A stretch of 64,000 nucleotides of DNA from Pseudomonadota bacterium (GCA_027622715.1 JAQBYN010000007.1:52242-116241); one strand, 5' to 3'. Shown: positions 48,355-59,041, numbered from the stretch's first letter. Program-made: numbers and translations. Notes: generated by a model not told the origin, from the letters alone.

Positions 48355-50211
48355 TTAGACCAAGCGAAAGACTTCAACCCTGCCTTCGCGCCCGCGTAGC
48401 GCCCAAGCGCCGGCCGACATACGGGGAAAGTTGTCGCCCAACTGGGCTAGCGTCGCCGCGCTCATCAGCGCGACGACATCGGCCTCGGGTGCGACGTCTT
48501 TGCACAGTTGCTCCAGGCGCGATCCGATGTTCACCGCATCGCCGACGATCGTGTAGTTGACACGGCCCGGCGCGCCGATGTTGCCGACCACGACCTCGCC
48601 CGAATGGACTCCGATGCGCACCCGGATCGGCGACAAACCGCGCGCGCTGCGGTCGCGGTTGCGGGCGCGAATGCGTTCGGCCATGTCGATCACCGCGCGG
48701 GCCGCGCGTTGGGCATGGTCGGGCTGCCGGTGGGGCGCACCCCAAAACACCATGACCGAATCGCCGATGTATTTGTCGATGGTGCCTTCCTCGGCCTCGA
48801 CCGCCGCGCTGACGTCGCTAAAATGCGCGTTCAGCAGCGCCGCGACCTCGTCCGCGTCCATCGCTTCGGATTGCGCGGTAAAGGCGACGATATCGGTGAA
48901 GATCACGGTGACCTCGCGGGTCACCGACCTGATCCCGCCCGTCTCGCCCTGTTCTTCGAGCAGGCGTTTGACCAGCCGGCGCGGGACGTAGTTCTGGAAC
49001 CAGCGCAGCCCGTTGACCATGCTGTTAAACGCCCGTGCTTGATCGTCGAGCTCCTTGATCCGCGACGCCGGCAGATCGTCCACCGTATCGAGATGCAGGT
49101 CCGAGATCGTATTGGCGGCTGCGGCAATCCGTTTGATCGGCCGGGCAATGCGCCGCCCCAAAAAGACCGATGCGATCAGCGACAGCACGAGAACGACAAG
49201 CCCGGCGATCCCGGCCGTGATCAGACGGCCGATCTCGGCAGCAAAAGTCGCCGCCGGTTGATAAAGACCAATGTACCAAGGTGTATCGCCGAGGGTGTCG
49301 ACCTCGCGGTACAGATAAATGTAGCGCGCGCCCTCGACATTTTGGGCATGCCCGCCGGTCGCGGTCGCCGCCGGGCGCGGGCCGCGCAAGGGCACCACAT
49401 CGTTCGGCCCATTGCCGCCGCCCCAGATCGCGGCCAGCACCGGATCGTTTACATCGTCCAACCGCGGCAACAACTGATCGACCCCTTCCCGGTTGCCGCG
49501 CAAGCCCCGCATAAATCCGGCGGTCAGCGATGGATGCGCCAGCACGTGTTGCGGGCCATACAGGATGAAAGCCTCACTGCCCTGGTCCATGGCCAGCGTC
49601 TGGACGAACCGCGATAGGCGCGCCACCGACACAACAGCGACAAGCAAACCCAAATATTCGCCGTCGCGCCGCACCGGCATGCGTAGATTGATGAACGTCC
49701 CATTGAAGTCGTCGAGGGCCGGAATCAACTCGCCCCAAAACACGCCCGTCTTGTCGGCGTATTCTTGCGCCGCCCGCATCGCCAAAGGGCGGCTCGACAG
49801 GTCGCCCATACTGGCAGAAGGACCGCCGCGTCTGCGCGAAACGTTGAGCACCTTCATGTCGTTGAAAATGAACCCGACGCCGAATACTTGCGGCGCGCCC
49901 GCCAACGCCCCCGACAGCAGATCCGTCATGCGGGCGGTATCGGTATAGTCAAAATCGTCGGCGACAATGATGTCGTGCAAGAACTGCACTTGTTCGACCG
50001 GCGGCGTTAGTTCTTGCCGGACCCGCAGCAGCAGATTGGCAATGGTATCGGTCGACCGCGCTTGCAGTAGCGCAAACGTATTCCGCTGCGCCGAGGTCAA
50101 CCCCAACGCCAAAACGCTGGCGACGCCGATAAACACCAAGCTGCCGATGGCGACAGCCAGCGTCACGGTGATCGAATAGGTGCGCCGACCGTTGACGTTT
50201 CGCCCGCTCAT
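48355..50211 (-). CDS. Membrane-bound adenylate/guanylate cyclase with sensor and HAMP domains
   Basis: The product of about 618 residues has a transmembrane helix (LAVAIGSLVFIGVASVLAL), a periplasmic Cache-like sensor of roughly 320 residues, a second membrane helix (AGIAGLVVLVLSLIASVFLG), HAMP (RRIARPIKRIAAAANTI) and a C-terminal class III cyclase domain. The two metal-binding Asp are in VIFTDIVAFT and KYIGDSVMVFWGAP, with VNYTIVGDAVNIGSRLE completing the site. It should make cAMP in response to an external ligand. ATG 50211 is preferred; ATG 50223 is an alternative with poor Shine-Dalgarno spacing. Divergent from gluQ by 151 bases. Confidence 0.9.
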   Translation of the reverse strand: MSGRNVNGRRTYSITVTLAVAIGSLVFIGVASVLALGLTSAQRNTFALLQARSTDTIANLLLRVRQELTPPVEQVQFLHDIIVADDFDYTDTARMTDLLSGALAGAPQVFGVGFIFNDMKVLNVSRRRGGPSASMGDLSSRPLAMRAAQEYADKTGVFWGELIPALDDFNGTFINLRMPVRRDGEYLGLLVAVVSVARLSRFVQTLAMDQGSEAFILYGPQHVLAHPSLTAGFMRGLRGNREGVDQLLPRLDDVNDPVLAAIWGGGNGPNDVVPLRGPRPAATATGGHAQNVEGARYIYLYREVDTLGDTPWYIGLYQPAATFAAEIGRLITAGIAGLVVLVLSLIASVFLGRRIARPIKRIAAAANTISDLHLDTVDDLPASRIKELDDQARAFNSMVNGLRWFQNYVPRRLVKRLLEEQGETGGIRSVTREVTVIFTDIVAFTAQSEAMDADEVAALLNAHFSDVSAAVEAEEGTIDKYIGDSVMVFWGAPHRQPDHAQRAARAVIDMAERIRARNRDRSARGLSPIRVRIGVHSGEVVVGNIGAPGRVNYTIVGDAVNIGSRLEQLCKDVAPEADVVALMSAATLAQLGDNFPRMSAGAWALRGREGRVEVFRLV

Positions 50212-50362
50212 ACTTTTCCGCATTCCTTCAGAGCACCGATGAGTCCATCCTAGCGCGGACCGGCATATCACGCGCGCCTGGCTATGACAGCACACACGGT
50301 CGCGAGCGGCACGATCCAGCGCACTCGCGCCCTGCCACGCCTGACGGCATACTGCGCGCGCG

Positions 50363-51214
50363 ATGATCTTGCCCCCCCGCACCCGCTTTGCGCCGAGCCC
50401 GACGGGCTACCTCCACCTCGGCCATGCTTTCGCCGCGCTGGCCGCGGCGCGTGCGGCCGACCGTCTGGGCGGCACAATGCTGCTCCGGATCGAAGACATC
50501 GACCAAAGCCGCTGCAAGCCCGAGTTTGAAGCGGCGATATACGAAGATTTGGGTTGGCTCGGCCTGCGGTGGCCCGAGCCGGTGCGCCGCCAGTCCGACC
50601 ATTTCGCCGACTACGCTGCTGAATTGGCGCGGCTCGACGACGCGGGTTTGATTTACCCTTGTTTTTGTACCCGCGCCGCAATCCAGCGCGAAATAGCGCA
50701 AAGTCCGTCTGCGCCACACGGCCCCGATGGCCCTATTTATCCCGGTGTTTGTCGCGATCTGGACCCGCGAGAGGCAACGGGTCGGCGCGCCGCCGGCGAA
50801 GCATTCGCCCTGCGCCTCGATAGCGCCAAGGCGCGGGTCGCTGCCAGTCCAGATCTATTCTTCGAGGACGAGACCCGCGGCCGCATTGCCGCCCAGCCCG
50901 AAAAATTCGGCGATGTCGTCTTGGCCCGCAAAGACACACCCACCAGCTACCACCTCGCGGTCACGGTCGACGATCATCTTCAAGCGGTCACGCTGGCGAC
51001 CCGGGGCGAGGACTTGTTTGAGGCGACCCACGTCCACCGCCTCCTGCAAGACCTGCTGGGCTATACCCCGCCGCGCTACGCGCATCATCGGTTGCTGACC
51101 AATCCCGGCGGCAAGCGCTACGCCAAGCGCGAAGGCGCGGTGACGTTGCGTGCGTTGCGCGACGCCGGCGAAACGCCCGAACAGGTGATCGCCCGCTTGC
51201 AACCCCTGGGGTAG
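50363..51214 (+). CDS. gluQ: Glutamyl-queuosine tRNA(Asp) synthetase
   Basis: The 283-residue truncated GluRS has the catalytic HIGH-type signature TRFAPSPTGYLHLGHA near the N-terminus and the KMSKS-type loop GKRYAKREGA near the C-terminus, and lacks the anticodon-binding domain. It has the Cys-rich zinc stretch PCFCTRAAIQRE. GluQRS attaches Glu to queuosine of tRNA-Asp, which fits with the queF gene elsewhere in the window. Confidence 0.93.
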   Translation: MILPPRTRFAPSPTGYLHLGHAFAALAAARAADRLGGTMLLRIEDIDQSRCKPEFEAAIYEDLGWLGLRWPEPVRRQSDHFADYAAELARLDDAGLIYPCFCTRAAIQREIAQSPSAPHGPDGPIYPGVCRDLDPREATGRRAAGEAFALRLDSAKARVAASPDLFFEDETRGRIAAQPEKFGDVVLARKDTPTSYHLAVTVDDHLQAVTLATRGEDLFEATHVHRLLQDLLGYTPPRYAHHRLLTNPGGKRYAKREGAVTLRALRDAGETPEQVIARLQPLG

Positions 51215-51236
51215 TCGCCACGCACGGTGCAGCGCC

Positions 51237-52448
51237 TCAGTCGACGGCGACGGTCGGTCCGTTGGTTCCGCCGAACAGACGGGTCAGCACCAGCGCGACC
51301 ATGGTCAGGATTCCCATCGCGGCCACCACGCTCGCCATCGGCATCTGCGTTCCTGGTGGCAACAGGCCCACTGCGACAACGGCGACCGAGGCAATCAACA
51401 TCGTCACGAAGCCGTTCAGGGAGGACGCCGCCCCGGCCTGACGCGGCGCCACGCTGACCGCACTTTGCGCCGCGCTGGGAAATACGATGGCAAGCCCGAA
51501 CGCCACGACGGCCATCGGCCCAACCAGGGCGAACACCGTGAGGTAACCGATGAGCGCGAGCAGCAGCAGCAGGAGCGCGCCGGTGAGAACCAAAATCGAG
51601 CCTATCAGCATCATCTTCTCGCCGCCCAATCGCACGGTGAACCGGGTCGCGAAGAACGCGCCACCCAAATTGAAAAAGGTCGGAATGAGCGTGTACCAAC
51701 CGTAAAGGTCTGGCGGAATGCCGAGCAACTCGATCAGCACGAACGGCGCCGACGCGATGTACACGAAAATGGTCGCCATCGCGAAACCGGCCGTCATCGT
51801 GTGCCCGACGAATAAGCGCGACCGCATCAACCGGGGATAAACCATCACCATGGTGAGCACGCTACCGCCAACGGTCCGGTTGCTGCCCGCGTGGGTTTCC
51901 TTCAGCAAAACCACGAACAGCACCAGCACCAGGGCGCCGACACCGGTTAGAACCCAAAAAATCGATTCCCAACCGAACGCAACGTACAAGTAGCCGCCGA
52001 AGACCGGCGCGAAGGCCGGCGCCACCCCCATCACCATGGCAACAAACGCCATCATGCGCGCGCCTTCATCGCGGTCGAACAGATCGCGCATGATGGCCCG
52101 CGCCAATACTGGACCGGCGCAGCCGCCAAATGCCTGGATCGCGCGAGCGACGATCAGCATTTCGATCGACGTCGACAATGCCGACATCGCGCTGCCCGCC
52201 ACGTAAATAACCAAGCCGACGATGATCGCCGGTCGCCGACCGTAGCGGTCGGAAAGCGGGCCATAGACGAGTTGGCCAAACGAAAACGCAATCAAATAGG
52301 TACTGAAGGTGAGCTGCACTTCGCCGGGCGTCGCGCCGAAATGCGCCGCGATCGCCGGCATGGCAGGGGTGTAAATGCCAATAGTGCTGTAGGCGACGGT
52401 CATCAGGCAGACCATCAAGAAGATCAGCAGCGGCACGCGCTCCTGCAT
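51237..52448 (-). CDS. Bcr/CflA-family MFS drug efflux protein (downstream copy)
   Basis: The 403-residue protein has 12 membrane segments with Bcr/CflA (DHA1) landmarks: IYTPAMPAIAAHFG, YGPLSDRYGRRPAIIVGL (MFS motif A), AIQAFGGCAGPVLARAIMRDLFD and AAQSAVSVAPRQAGAASSLNG. It exports drugs or metabolites by proton antiport. It is paralogous to the upstream gene, from which it is separated by 16 bases, so they are cotranscribed. Confidence 0.92.
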   Translation of the reverse strand: MQERVPLLIFLMVCLMTVAYSTIGIYTPAMPAIAAHFGATPGEVQLTFSTYLIAFSFGQLVYGPLSDRYGRRPAIIVGLVIYVAGSAMSALSTSIEMLIVARAIQAFGGCAGPVLARAIMRDLFDRDEGARMMAFVAMVMGVAPAFAPVFGGYLYVAFGWESIFWVLTGVGALVLVLFVVLLKETHAGSNRTVGGSVLTMVMVYPRLMRSRLFVGHTMTAGFAMATIFVYIASAPFVLIELLGIPPDLYGWYTLIPTFFNLGGAFFATRFTVRLGGEKMMLIGSILVLTGALLLLLLALIGYLTVFALVGPMAVVAFGLAIVFPSAAQSAVSVAPRQAGAASSLNGFVTMLIASVAVVAVGLLPPGTQMPMASVVAAMGILTMVALVLTRLFGGTNGPTVAVD

Positions 52449-52464
52449 TCGTCCCTACCTGCGC

Positions 52465-53688
52465 CTACGCGCCGGGGCTGCGCAGCGGCTGGCGTCTTCC
52501 GCGCCCCGGTCCACCGAGCATGGCCACCACAAAGGCCGCAATCATCGTCACTGAAACAACCCAGACCATCGGCATATGAGTGCCGTCGCTGAGCAAGCCA
52601 ACAACGGTGATTGTCACGGCCGCCGTCAGCATCTGAATAAACCCGTAGAGCGCGGACGCTGCGCCAGCGAAGCGGGGAAAGACGCTGATCGAGCCGGCCA
52701 GCGTGCTCGGAAACAAAATCGCCATCCCGAACGCCATCAGAGCGAGCGGGCCGAACAAGGTCCAGATGCTGAGGGTTCCCAAAAGGCCAAGGGCCAGAAA
52801 CACCACGGCCCCGATCATCACGATGGTCACCCCGAGCGGCACCATCCGGTCGACCCCGACCCGGTCGGCAATTCGGCTGGTAACCCACGAGCCAACCATG
52901 TATCCGCCGATGCCGGTCACCGAAAACCAGCCGTAAGACGACGGCGCGTAACCCAGCATCTCGATGACAACAAACGGCGCGCCCACTTGGAAGCCGAACA
53001 TCGCGCCAAAGACCAGCGATCCGACACTGACAAAACCCCAGTAGGCCCGTGAGGTAAGCAACATACCGTAGTTGGTGATCAACGTGATCGGCCGTTCGGC
53101 CGCGTTGGCCGCGCGATGCTTATTGGTCTCGGGCATCTTGATCGAGGCCAGAAAGACAGCGAAGGCAAAGAGCAGCACCGCGACAAACGACGCGCGCCAG
53201 TCAAACCACTCTTCAAGATAACCACCCAGCACCGGTGCAAAGGCCGGCGCCAACCCCATCGCCATTGCGATATAGGCCATGACCTTGGCGGTCTCTTCGC
53301 GTGAATACAGGTCGCGCATAATGGCGCGCGCGACAACGGGACCGGAACACGCCCCCAGCGCCTGCAACCCGCGACCGACAATTAGGAGATCGACGGAGCG
53401 GTACATGCTCGGCAAAACAATAATCATGACCGTCGTGACGACGAAAATAATGAGACCGCCGAGTAAGATTTTCCGCCGCCCGAAACGATCCGACAACGGC
53501 CCGTAAATCAGTTGGCCGACCGCGAACGCCGCCATATAGACACTGATCGTCATCTGCACGCTTGCCGCGTCGGTCGCAAAAAAGTCGACCATCGACGGCA
53601 GCGACGGCGCGTAGATATTTGTCGAGATGTGGCCGGTGGCGATCAGCCCTGTGAGAAAGGCGATGATAAGCGCGGGGTGCCAGGTCAT
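52465..53688 (-). CDS. Bcr/CflA-family MFS drug efflux protein (upstream copy)
   Basis: The 407-residue protein has the same plan: IYAPSLPSMVDFFATDA, YGPLSDRFGRRKILLGGL, GLQALGACSGPVVARAIMRD and STLAGSISVFPRFAGAASALYG. Its membrane segments and the motif-A Asp/Arg are intact. Close tandem paralogues of this family are common and may differ in substrate. No regulator gene is adjacent; the gap upstream to the twin-TM gene shows no recognisable operator. Confidence 0.92.
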   Translation of the reverse strand: MTWHPALIIAFLTGLIATGHISTNIYAPSLPSMVDFFATDAASVQMTISVYMAAFAVGQLIYGPLSDRFGRRKILLGGLIIFVVTTVMIIVLPSMYRSVDLLIVGRGLQALGACSGPVVARAIMRDLYSREETAKVMAYIAMAMGLAPAFAPVLGGYLEEWFDWRASFVAVLLFAFAVFLASIKMPETNKHRAANAAERPITLITNYGMLLTSRAYWGFVSVGSLVFGAMFGFQVGAPFVVIEMLGYAPSSYGWFSVTGIGGYMVGSWVTSRIADRVGVDRMVPLGVTIVMIGAVVFLALGLLGTLSIWTLFGPLALMAFGMAILFPSTLAGSISVFPRFAGAASALYGFIQMLTAAVTITVVGLLSDGTHMPMVWVVSVTMIAAFVVAMLGGPGRGRRQPLRSPGA

Positions 53689-53896
53689 ATGCGCTTAGGA
53701 CGTCCTTTCAGGCCGGCGAAACTGCAGAGGGGTGCCGCCTCAGCCAAAGCCGCACGGGAACAGCATTGTAGGCGGCGGCGGCGGCGCGGTATACGCACGT
53801 TCGGCCCGCCCTTATGTTGCGTGGTCATGCGTGGTATGACGCCAGGGCATGCGCGCCGTCCTCTTGGGGCCACGCGCGGCCAACCGAAAGACGCCT

Positions 53897-54088
53897 ATGA
53901 GCACGATATTCTTGGTTCTATTCGTGATCAGCCTCGTGGTTGTCGTGTTGTCGCTGTTCGCGGGCATCTTCATCATGGCGCGGCCGGGCGAAGCAAACCG
54001 GCGGCGCAGCAATCTGATGATGCGGGCGCGGATCGGGAGCCAGTTGGGCGTGGTCATATTCTTGCTGCTGTACATGGCGACAAAGTAG
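53897..54088 (+). CDS. Twin transmembrane helix small protein (HIG1-like)
   Basis: The 63-residue protein has two membrane helices (IFLVLFVISLVVVVLSLFA and GVVIFLLLYMATK) joined by a basic loop IMARPGEANRRRSNLMMRAR. This fits the HIG1-type twin-TM proteins of alphaproteobacteria, which are often next to cobalamin adenosyltransferase. ATG 53897 was chosen because earlier ATG 53849 would give an extra Arg-rich leader. It ends five bases before the adenosyltransferase start. Confidence 0.82.
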   Translation: MSTIFLVLFVISLVVVVLSLFAGIFIMARPGEANRRRSNLMMRARIGSQLGVVIFLLLYMATK

Positions 54089-54093
54089 AACGC

Positions 54094-54654
54094 ATGGTCA
54101 AACTGACGCGCATTTACACGCGGGGCGGCGATAAGGGGCAGACATCCCTGGTCAGTGGCGACCGCGTGCCCAAACACGACCCACGCGTCGCCGCGTTCGG
54201 CACCGTCGACGAAACCAACGCCGTCATCGGGCTTGTCCGCCAGCACACCAGCGGCGATGCCGACGCCATGCTAGGCCGCATCCAGGACGACCTATTCGAC
54301 CTCGGCGCCGATCTCGGCAACCCGTCCGACGATATGTCCGGCGCCAGTTTGCGCATCATCGCGGCGCAAGTGACCAGGCTTGAGCAAGAAATCGACGCGA
54401 TGAACACCGAACTGGCCCCGCTCACCTCGTTTGTATTACCCGGTGGCACTCCGGCTTCGGCCTATCTCCATCAAGCGCGGACGGTCTGTCGGCGCGCTGA
54501 GCGCCTCGCCACCGAGCTTGCCGAGACGGCAATGGTCAATCCCGAGGCCATCCGCTACCTCAATCGCCTGTCCGACCTATTCTTTGTGATGGCGCGCTAC
54601 CTCAACGACAAAGGCGCCGGGGATATCCTGTGGCGACCCGGGGCCAACCGATAA
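54094..54654 (+). CDS. ATP:cob(I)alamin adenosyltransferase (PduO type)
   Basis: The 186-residue five-helix protein has the PduO signature TRIYTRGGDKGQTSL, AFGTVDETNAVIGLVR, RRAERLATELAE and the C-terminal RYLNRLSDLFFVMARYLN, which hold the ATP- and corrin-contacting residues. It makes adenosylcobalamin, needed for example by methylmalonyl-CoA mutase. The position before etfBA is the common alphaproteobacterial arrangement. ATG 54094 gives the family N-terminus MVKLTRIYTRGGDKG. Confidence 0.95.
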   Translation: MVKLTRIYTRGGDKGQTSLVSGDRVPKHDPRVAAFGTVDETNAVIGLVRQHTSGDADAMLGRIQDDLFDLGADLGNPSDDMSGASLRIIAAQVTRLEQEIDAMNTELAPLTSFVLPGGTPASAYLHQARTVCRRAERLATELAETAMVNPEAIRYLNRLSDLFFVMARYLNDKGAGDILWRPGANR

Positions 54655-54812
54655 AGCGGCGCAAAACCGCGCATCTCGAGGCCGTCATTGGATTGACTTC
54701 GCACATGCAAAATGATTACGCTGCGCCGCACACAAGTGGTGTGGCTGGTATAGACCCCCGGCCAGAGCAGTCTCGTTTGCAGGGTTGAAGCTGAAGAGGG
54801 AGCGAACCGACG

Positions 54813-55562
54813 ATGAAAGTGCTCGTCGCGGTCAAGCGTGTGGTCGACTACAACGTCAAGATCCGCGTGAAATCCGATAACTCAGGCGTCGAACTCGCCA
54901 ACGTTAAAATGTCGATGAACCCGTTCGACGAAATTGCCGTCGAAGAGGCCGTTCGTCTCAAAGAGGTCGGCAAGGTCGAAGAAATTATCGCCGTTTCGAT
55001 GGGGCCGCAGCAGGCGCAAGAGACCATCCGCACCGCGCTGGCGATGGGCGCCGACCGCGGCATCTTGGTCAAGACCGATAGCGAATTGCAGCCCCTGGCG
55101 GTTGCCAAGCTGCTTAAGGCGATTGCCGAAGCCGAGAAGCCCGACCTCATCATCCTGGGCAAGCAGGCGATTGACGACGACAGCAGTCAGACCGGGCAAA
55201 TGTTGGCCGCGTTGTTGGGCTGGGCCCAGGGTACGTTCGCCTCCAAGATCGAGATTGACGGCACAAACGCCAAGGTGACCCGTGAGGTCGACGGCGGTCT
55301 TGAGACCGTATCGCTCAAGATGCCGGTGGTCGTGACCACCGATCTGCGGCTTAACGAGCCGCGTTATGCGTCGTTGCCTAACATCATGAAGGCCAAGAAA
55401 AAGCCGATCGACGAAAAAAGTCCGGACGACTACGGCGTTGACGTCGCGCCCCGGCTCAAGACCCTTCGCGTCGAAGAGCCGCCCAAGCGCGAGGCAGGCA
55501 TCAAGGTCGAAACGGTGGCCGAACTCGTCGGCAAATTACGCAACGAGGCAAAGGTAATCTGA
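54813..55562 (+). CDS. etfB: Electron transfer flavoprotein subunit beta
   Basis: The 249-residue subunit has [37 protein letters not shown], the AMP-binding-type [18 protein letters not shown] and, in the recognition loop region, [21 protein letters not shown]. With EtfA it carries electrons from acyl-CoA dehydrogenases to ETF:ubiquinone oxidoreductase. The stop overlaps the etfA start by one base (TGATG). GAGGGAG precedes the ATG; the 158-base gap upstream holds a TTGACT (54693) but no convincing -10 box. Confidence 0.97.
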   Translation: MKVLVAVKRVVDYNVKIRVKSDNSGVELANVKMSMNPFDEIAVEEAVRLKEVGKVEEIIAVSMGPQQAQETIRTALAMGADRGILVKTDSELQPLAVAKLLKAIAEAEKPDLIILGKQAIDDDSSQTGQMLAALLGWAQGTFASKIEIDGTNAKVTREVDGGLETVSLKMPVVVTTDLRLNEPRYASLPNIMKAKKKPIDEKSPDDYGVDVAPRLKTLRVEEPPKREAGIKVETVAELVGKLRNEAKVI

Positions 55563-56503
55563 TGTCCGTACTTGTCCTCGCCGAACACGACAACAAGTCG
55601 CTCAAGCCGGCAACGCATTGCACTGTCACCGCGGCTTCGCAAGTAGACCCCAACGTCCATGTCCTGGTGGCCGGCCATAATTGCGGCGCTGCCGCAGACG
55701 CGGCCGCCAAGATCGCCGGCGTCACCAAGGTCCTGAAGGCCGATGCCGCGGTGTATGAGCATGCGCTGGCCGAATCGCTGGCCCCGCTGCTTGTCGGCCT
55801 GGCCGGCAACTACGGCGCGCTGTTGGCGCCGGCCACGACCAGCGGCAAGAACGTCATGCCGCGCGTCGCCGCGCTGCTCGATGTCGCGCAGATCTCCGAC
55901 ATCATGTCGGTCGTCTCGGCGGATACGTTCGTGCGGCCGATTTACGCCGGCAACGCGATGGCCACCGTCCAATCAGCCGATGCCATCAAGGTCATCACCG
56001 TACGCATCACTGGTTTCGACGGCGCCGCGGCCGAAGGCGGCAGCGCCACGGTGGAAGACATTTCGGCGGCCGACGATCCCGGCTTGTCGTCCTTCGTCAG
56101 CGCCGAACTGTCCAAGTCGGAGCGTCCCGAACTGACCAGCGCTCGGGTCATTATCTCGGGCGGTCGCGGTATGCAGAACGGCGAGAATTTCGCCATGCTC
56201 GAAAAGGTCGCCGACTTGCTCGGCGCTGCGGTCGGCGCGAGCCGGGCCGCAGTCGATGCCGGCTTCGTACCCAACGATTATCAAGTTGGCCAGACCGGCA
56301 AGATCGTCGCGCCAGACCTATACGTCGCGGTCGGTATTTCCGGCGCGATCCAGCACTTGGCCGGCATGAAGGACAGCAAAGTCATCGTCGCCATCAACAA
56401 AGATGAAGAGGCGCCGATCTTTCAAGTCGCCGACTACGGCATCGTTGGCGACTTGTTCAAGATCGTCCCTGAACTCGAAGAAGAATTAAAGAAGGCGACC
56501 TGA
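55562..56503 (+). CDS. etfA: Electron transfer flavoprotein subunit alpha
   Basis: The 313-residue subunit has the N-terminal domain ([18 protein letters not shown]) and the C-terminal FAD-binding domain with [49 protein letters not shown] and [18 protein letters not shown]. All signature segments are intact. One-base coupling to etfB; a 3-hydroxyacyl-CoA dehydrogenase starts two bases after the stop. Confidence 0.97.
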   Translation: MSVLVLAEHDNKSLKPATHCTVTAASQVDPNVHVLVAGHNCGAAADAAAKIAGVTKVLKADAAVYEHALAESLAPLLVGLAGNYGALLAPATTSGKNVMPRVAALLDVAQISDIMSVVSADTFVRPIYAGNAMATVQSADAIKVITVRITGFDGAAAEGGSATVEDISAADDPGLSSFVSAELSKSERPELTSARVIISGGRGMQNGENFAMLEKVADLLGAAVGASRAAVDAGFVPNDYQVGQTGKIVAPDLYVAVGISGAIQHLAGMKDSKVIVAINKDEEAPIFQVADYGIVGDLFKIVPELEEELKKAT

Positions 56504-56505
56504 CG

Positions 56506-57420
56506 ATGAATGGGCCGGTCACAATCAAGAACGATTCGACAATGGTCGACATCAAAGAGATCGGCATCATTGGCGCCGGCCAGATGGGCAGCGGCATCGC
56601 CCATGTCGCATCGCTCGCAGGTTATACCGTCAAGCTGATCGACATCGACCAAGGTCAATTGACCAAGGCGGTTGCGACCATCCAGCGCAACATGGACCGG
56701 CAGGTCAATCGCAAGAAGATCAGCGCCGGCGACCGCGACGCGGCAATGGTTCGCATCACCACCGGCACCGACTATGGCCCGCTCAGCAACGCGGATCTCG
56801 TCATCGAGGCGGCGACCGAAAACGAGGAGACCAAGCGCAAGATATTTCAAGCCTTGTGCCCGACACTCCGGCCCGACGCGTTGATCGCGACCAACACGTC
56901 GTCGATCTCGATTACGCGGCTGGCCTCGACCACCGACCGGCCGCATAAGTTTATCGGCCTGCACTTCATGAACCCGGTGCCGGTGATGGATTTGGTCGAG
57001 CTGATTCGCGGCATCGCGACGGACGTCCCGACCTTCGAGGCCGTCAAGGCGGTGGCCGTGGCATTGGGCAAGACCCCAGCCGTCTCCGAAGATTTCCCGG
57101 CATTTATCGTGAACCGGATATTGCTGCCGATGGTCAACGAGGCGATCTACACGCTCTATGAGGGCGTGGGTTCAGTCGAGGCCATCGACACCAGTATGAA
57201 ACTCGGTGCGCGCCACCCGATGGGGCCACTGGAACTCGCCGATTTTATCGGCCTCGATACCTGCCTAGCGATCATGCAGGTCCTTTACGAAGGCTTGGCG
57301 GATTCGAAATACCGACCGTGCCCGCTGCTCGTGAAATACGTCGAGGCCGGTTGGTTGGGGAAAAAAAGCGGCCGCGGCTTTTACGATTATTCGGGCGAAA
57401 CGCCCGTTCCCACCCGCTAG
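56506..57420 (+). CDS. 3-hydroxybutyryl-CoA dehydrogenase family
   Basis: The 304-residue enzyme has the NAD motif IGIIGAGQMGSGIAHVA, the catalytic His in FIGLHFMNPVPVMDLVELI, and the C-terminal helical domain FPAFIVNRILLPMVNEA and HPMGPLELADFIGLDT. It oxidises (S)-3-hydroxybutyryl-CoA or the reverse, in fatty-acid or polyhydroxybutyrate metabolism. It is the third gene of the etf operon. ATG 56542 is an alternative start 12 codons in. Confidence 0.94.
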   Translation: MNGPVTIKNDSTMVDIKEIGIIGAGQMGSGIAHVASLAGYTVKLIDIDQGQLTKAVATIQRNMDRQVNRKKISAGDRDAAMVRITTGTDYGPLSNADLVIEAATENEETKRKIFQALCPTLRPDALIATNTSSISITRLASTTDRPHKFIGLHFMNPVPVMDLVELIRGIATDVPTFEAVKAVAVALGKTPAVSEDFPAFIVNRILLPMVNEAIYTLYEGVGSVEAIDTSMKLGARHPMGPLELADFIGLDTCLAIMQVLYEGLADSKYRPCPLLVKYVEAGWLGKKSGRGFYDYSGETPVPTR

Positions 57421-57512
57421 CACGTCTGCCGCCTCGATCAACGGCGGGCCTAGCGCCCTAGCCGCAATGAGTCGCGCGCCTGTATGATGGCCCGCCACCA
57501 ACGAGCCGCACC

Positions 57513-58925
57513 ATGAACGCAAAACCGCCAAAGAATAAGGATTCCGCCAACGCCCTGTGGGGCGGCCGCTTTGCTGCGGGTCCGTCGGCGATTATGGCGC
57601 GCATCAATGCCTCAATCGATGTCGACCGGCGGCTCTACAAGCAAGATATCGCCGCATCGCGGGCGCATTGTCAGATGCTGGTCGATGCCGCGATCATCGC
57701 TGCCGCCGACGGCAAAGCCATCTTGGGCGGGCTCGACACCGTCGAGGCAGAAATCGATTCGGGTGCGTTCAACTTCAGCGCCAAGCTCGAAGACATCCAC
57801 ATGAACGTCGAATCGCGGCTTAAGGACCTGATCGGCGATGTCGCCGGGCGGCTTCACACCGCGCGCTCGCGCAACGATCAGGTGGCGACAGACTTCCGGC
57901 TGTGGGTGCGTGACGCCATCGACAATCTCGACGCCGGCCTTAAGGACCTGCAAATGGCCTTGCTCGTCCGCGCCGACGAACATGCTGAAACCATCATGCC
58001 CGGGTTCACCCATTTGCAGACCGCGCAGCCCGTCACCTTCGGCCATCATCTTCTGGCTTATGCCGAGATGATCGACCGTGACCGCGGGCGGCTGCGCGAC
58101 GCGCGGCTTCGGCTGAACGAATCGCCGCTTGGCGCTGGCGCCTTGGCGGGCACATCGTTTCCCATCGACCGGCATCAGACGGCCCAGGCGCTCGGCTTTG
58201 AGCGGCCGGCGGCAAATTCGCTCGACGCCGTGTCCGACCGGGATTTCGCGGTCGAGTTTCTCGCTGCCTGCGCCCTGACGTCGGTTCACCTGTCGCGGCT
58301 CGCCGAGGAAATCGTCATTTGGATGAGCGCGCCATTTCGCTTTGTCATGCTCTCCGATGCCTTCAGCACCGGTTCCTCGATGATGCCGCAAAAGCGCAAC
58401 CCGGATGCGGCCGAACTCGTGCGCGGCAAGACCGGCCGGGTGATCGGCGACATGAATGCCTTGCTGATCATGCTCAAGGGCCTGCCGCTGACCTATTTCA
58501 AAGACATGCAAGAAGATAAAGAGCCGGTGTTCGACGCCTATGATTCGCTCGAACTGTGCGTCGCGGCGATGGGCGGCATGGTGCGCGACATGACAGTCCA
58601 AGCCGCAGCGATGCGGGCCGCGGCGGCGCAAGGGTTTTCAACGGCGACCGATCTTGCGGACTGGCTGGTACGCGAAGAAAACGTGCCGTTCCGCGACGCC
58701 CACGAAATTGCCGGTCGCGCGGTGCGGGCCGCCGAGGAAAAGAACTGCGCCGATCTGTCCGGTTTGACCCTGAGCGATCTGCAAGGCATCGATGCCCGGT
58801 TCACCAAAGGCGCCCTGGACGTGCTATCGGTCGAATCCTCCGTAGCCAGCCGGACCAGCTACGGCGGCACATCGCCGACCCGGGTGCGCGAGCAAATCGT
58901 CGCTTTCCGCAAGAGGCTGTCATGA
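57513..58925 (+). CDS. argH: Argininosuccinate lyase
   Basis: The 470-residue fumarase-superfamily enzyme has [20 protein letters not shown], the [14 protein letters not shown] region, the catalytic His region [18 protein letters not shown] and the signature [12 protein letters not shown] with the active-site Ser. It makes arginine and fumarate in the last step of arginine synthesis. Its stop overlaps the lptM start by four bases. Confidence 0.97.
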   Translation: MNAKPPKNKDSANALWGGRFAAGPSAIMARINASIDVDRRLYKQDIAASRAHCQMLVDAAIIAAADGKAILGGLDTVEAEIDSGAFNFSAKLEDIHMNVESRLKDLIGDVAGRLHTARSRNDQVATDFRLWVRDAIDNLDAGLKDLQMALLVRADEHAETIMPGFTHLQTAQPVTFGHHLLAYAEMIDRDRGRLRDARLRLNESPLGAGALAGTSFPIDRHQTAQALGFERPAANSLDAVSDRDFAVEFLAACALTSVHLSRLAEEIVIWMSAPFRFVMLSDAFSTGSSMMPQKRNPDAAELVRGKTGRVIGDMNALLIMLKGLPLTYFKDMQEDKEPVFDAYDSLELCVAAMGGMVRDMTVQAAAMRAAAAQGFSTATDLADWLVREENVPFRDAHEIAGRAVRAAEEKNCADLSGLTLSDLQGIDARFTKGALDVLSVESSVASRTSYGGTSPTRVREQIVAFRKRLS

Positions 58926-59041
58926 CCCGGCTGTTTACTATTTTCATGATCGCCGCGTTGCTTGGCGCCGGCATCTCGTCATGCGGCAAGAAGGGCGACC
59001 TGCAGCCGCCCCCCGACAAGAAGGAAGAGCGGCGGTCCTGA
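58922..59041 (+). CDS. lptM: LptM-family lipoprotein (YifL-like)
   Basis: The 39-residue lipoprotein has a short signal ending in the lipobox GISSC, then [15 protein letters not shown], the constant motif of the LptM family. LptM aids LptD disulfide maturation in the outer membrane. The argH-lptM-lysA order is conserved in many proteobacteria. ATGA overlap with argH shows coupling. Confidence 0.9.
   Translation: MTRLFTIFMIAALLGAGISSCGKKGDLQPPPDKKEERRS

Noticed and set aside
48508..49617. 369-codon plus-strand frame inside the cyclase gene
   Set aside because: Antisense shadow of the class III cyclase, with no ribosome-binding site or motif.
57612..58631. 339-codon minus-strand frame inside argH
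   Set aside because: Antisense of a core enzyme with intact signature; the translated product has no family features.
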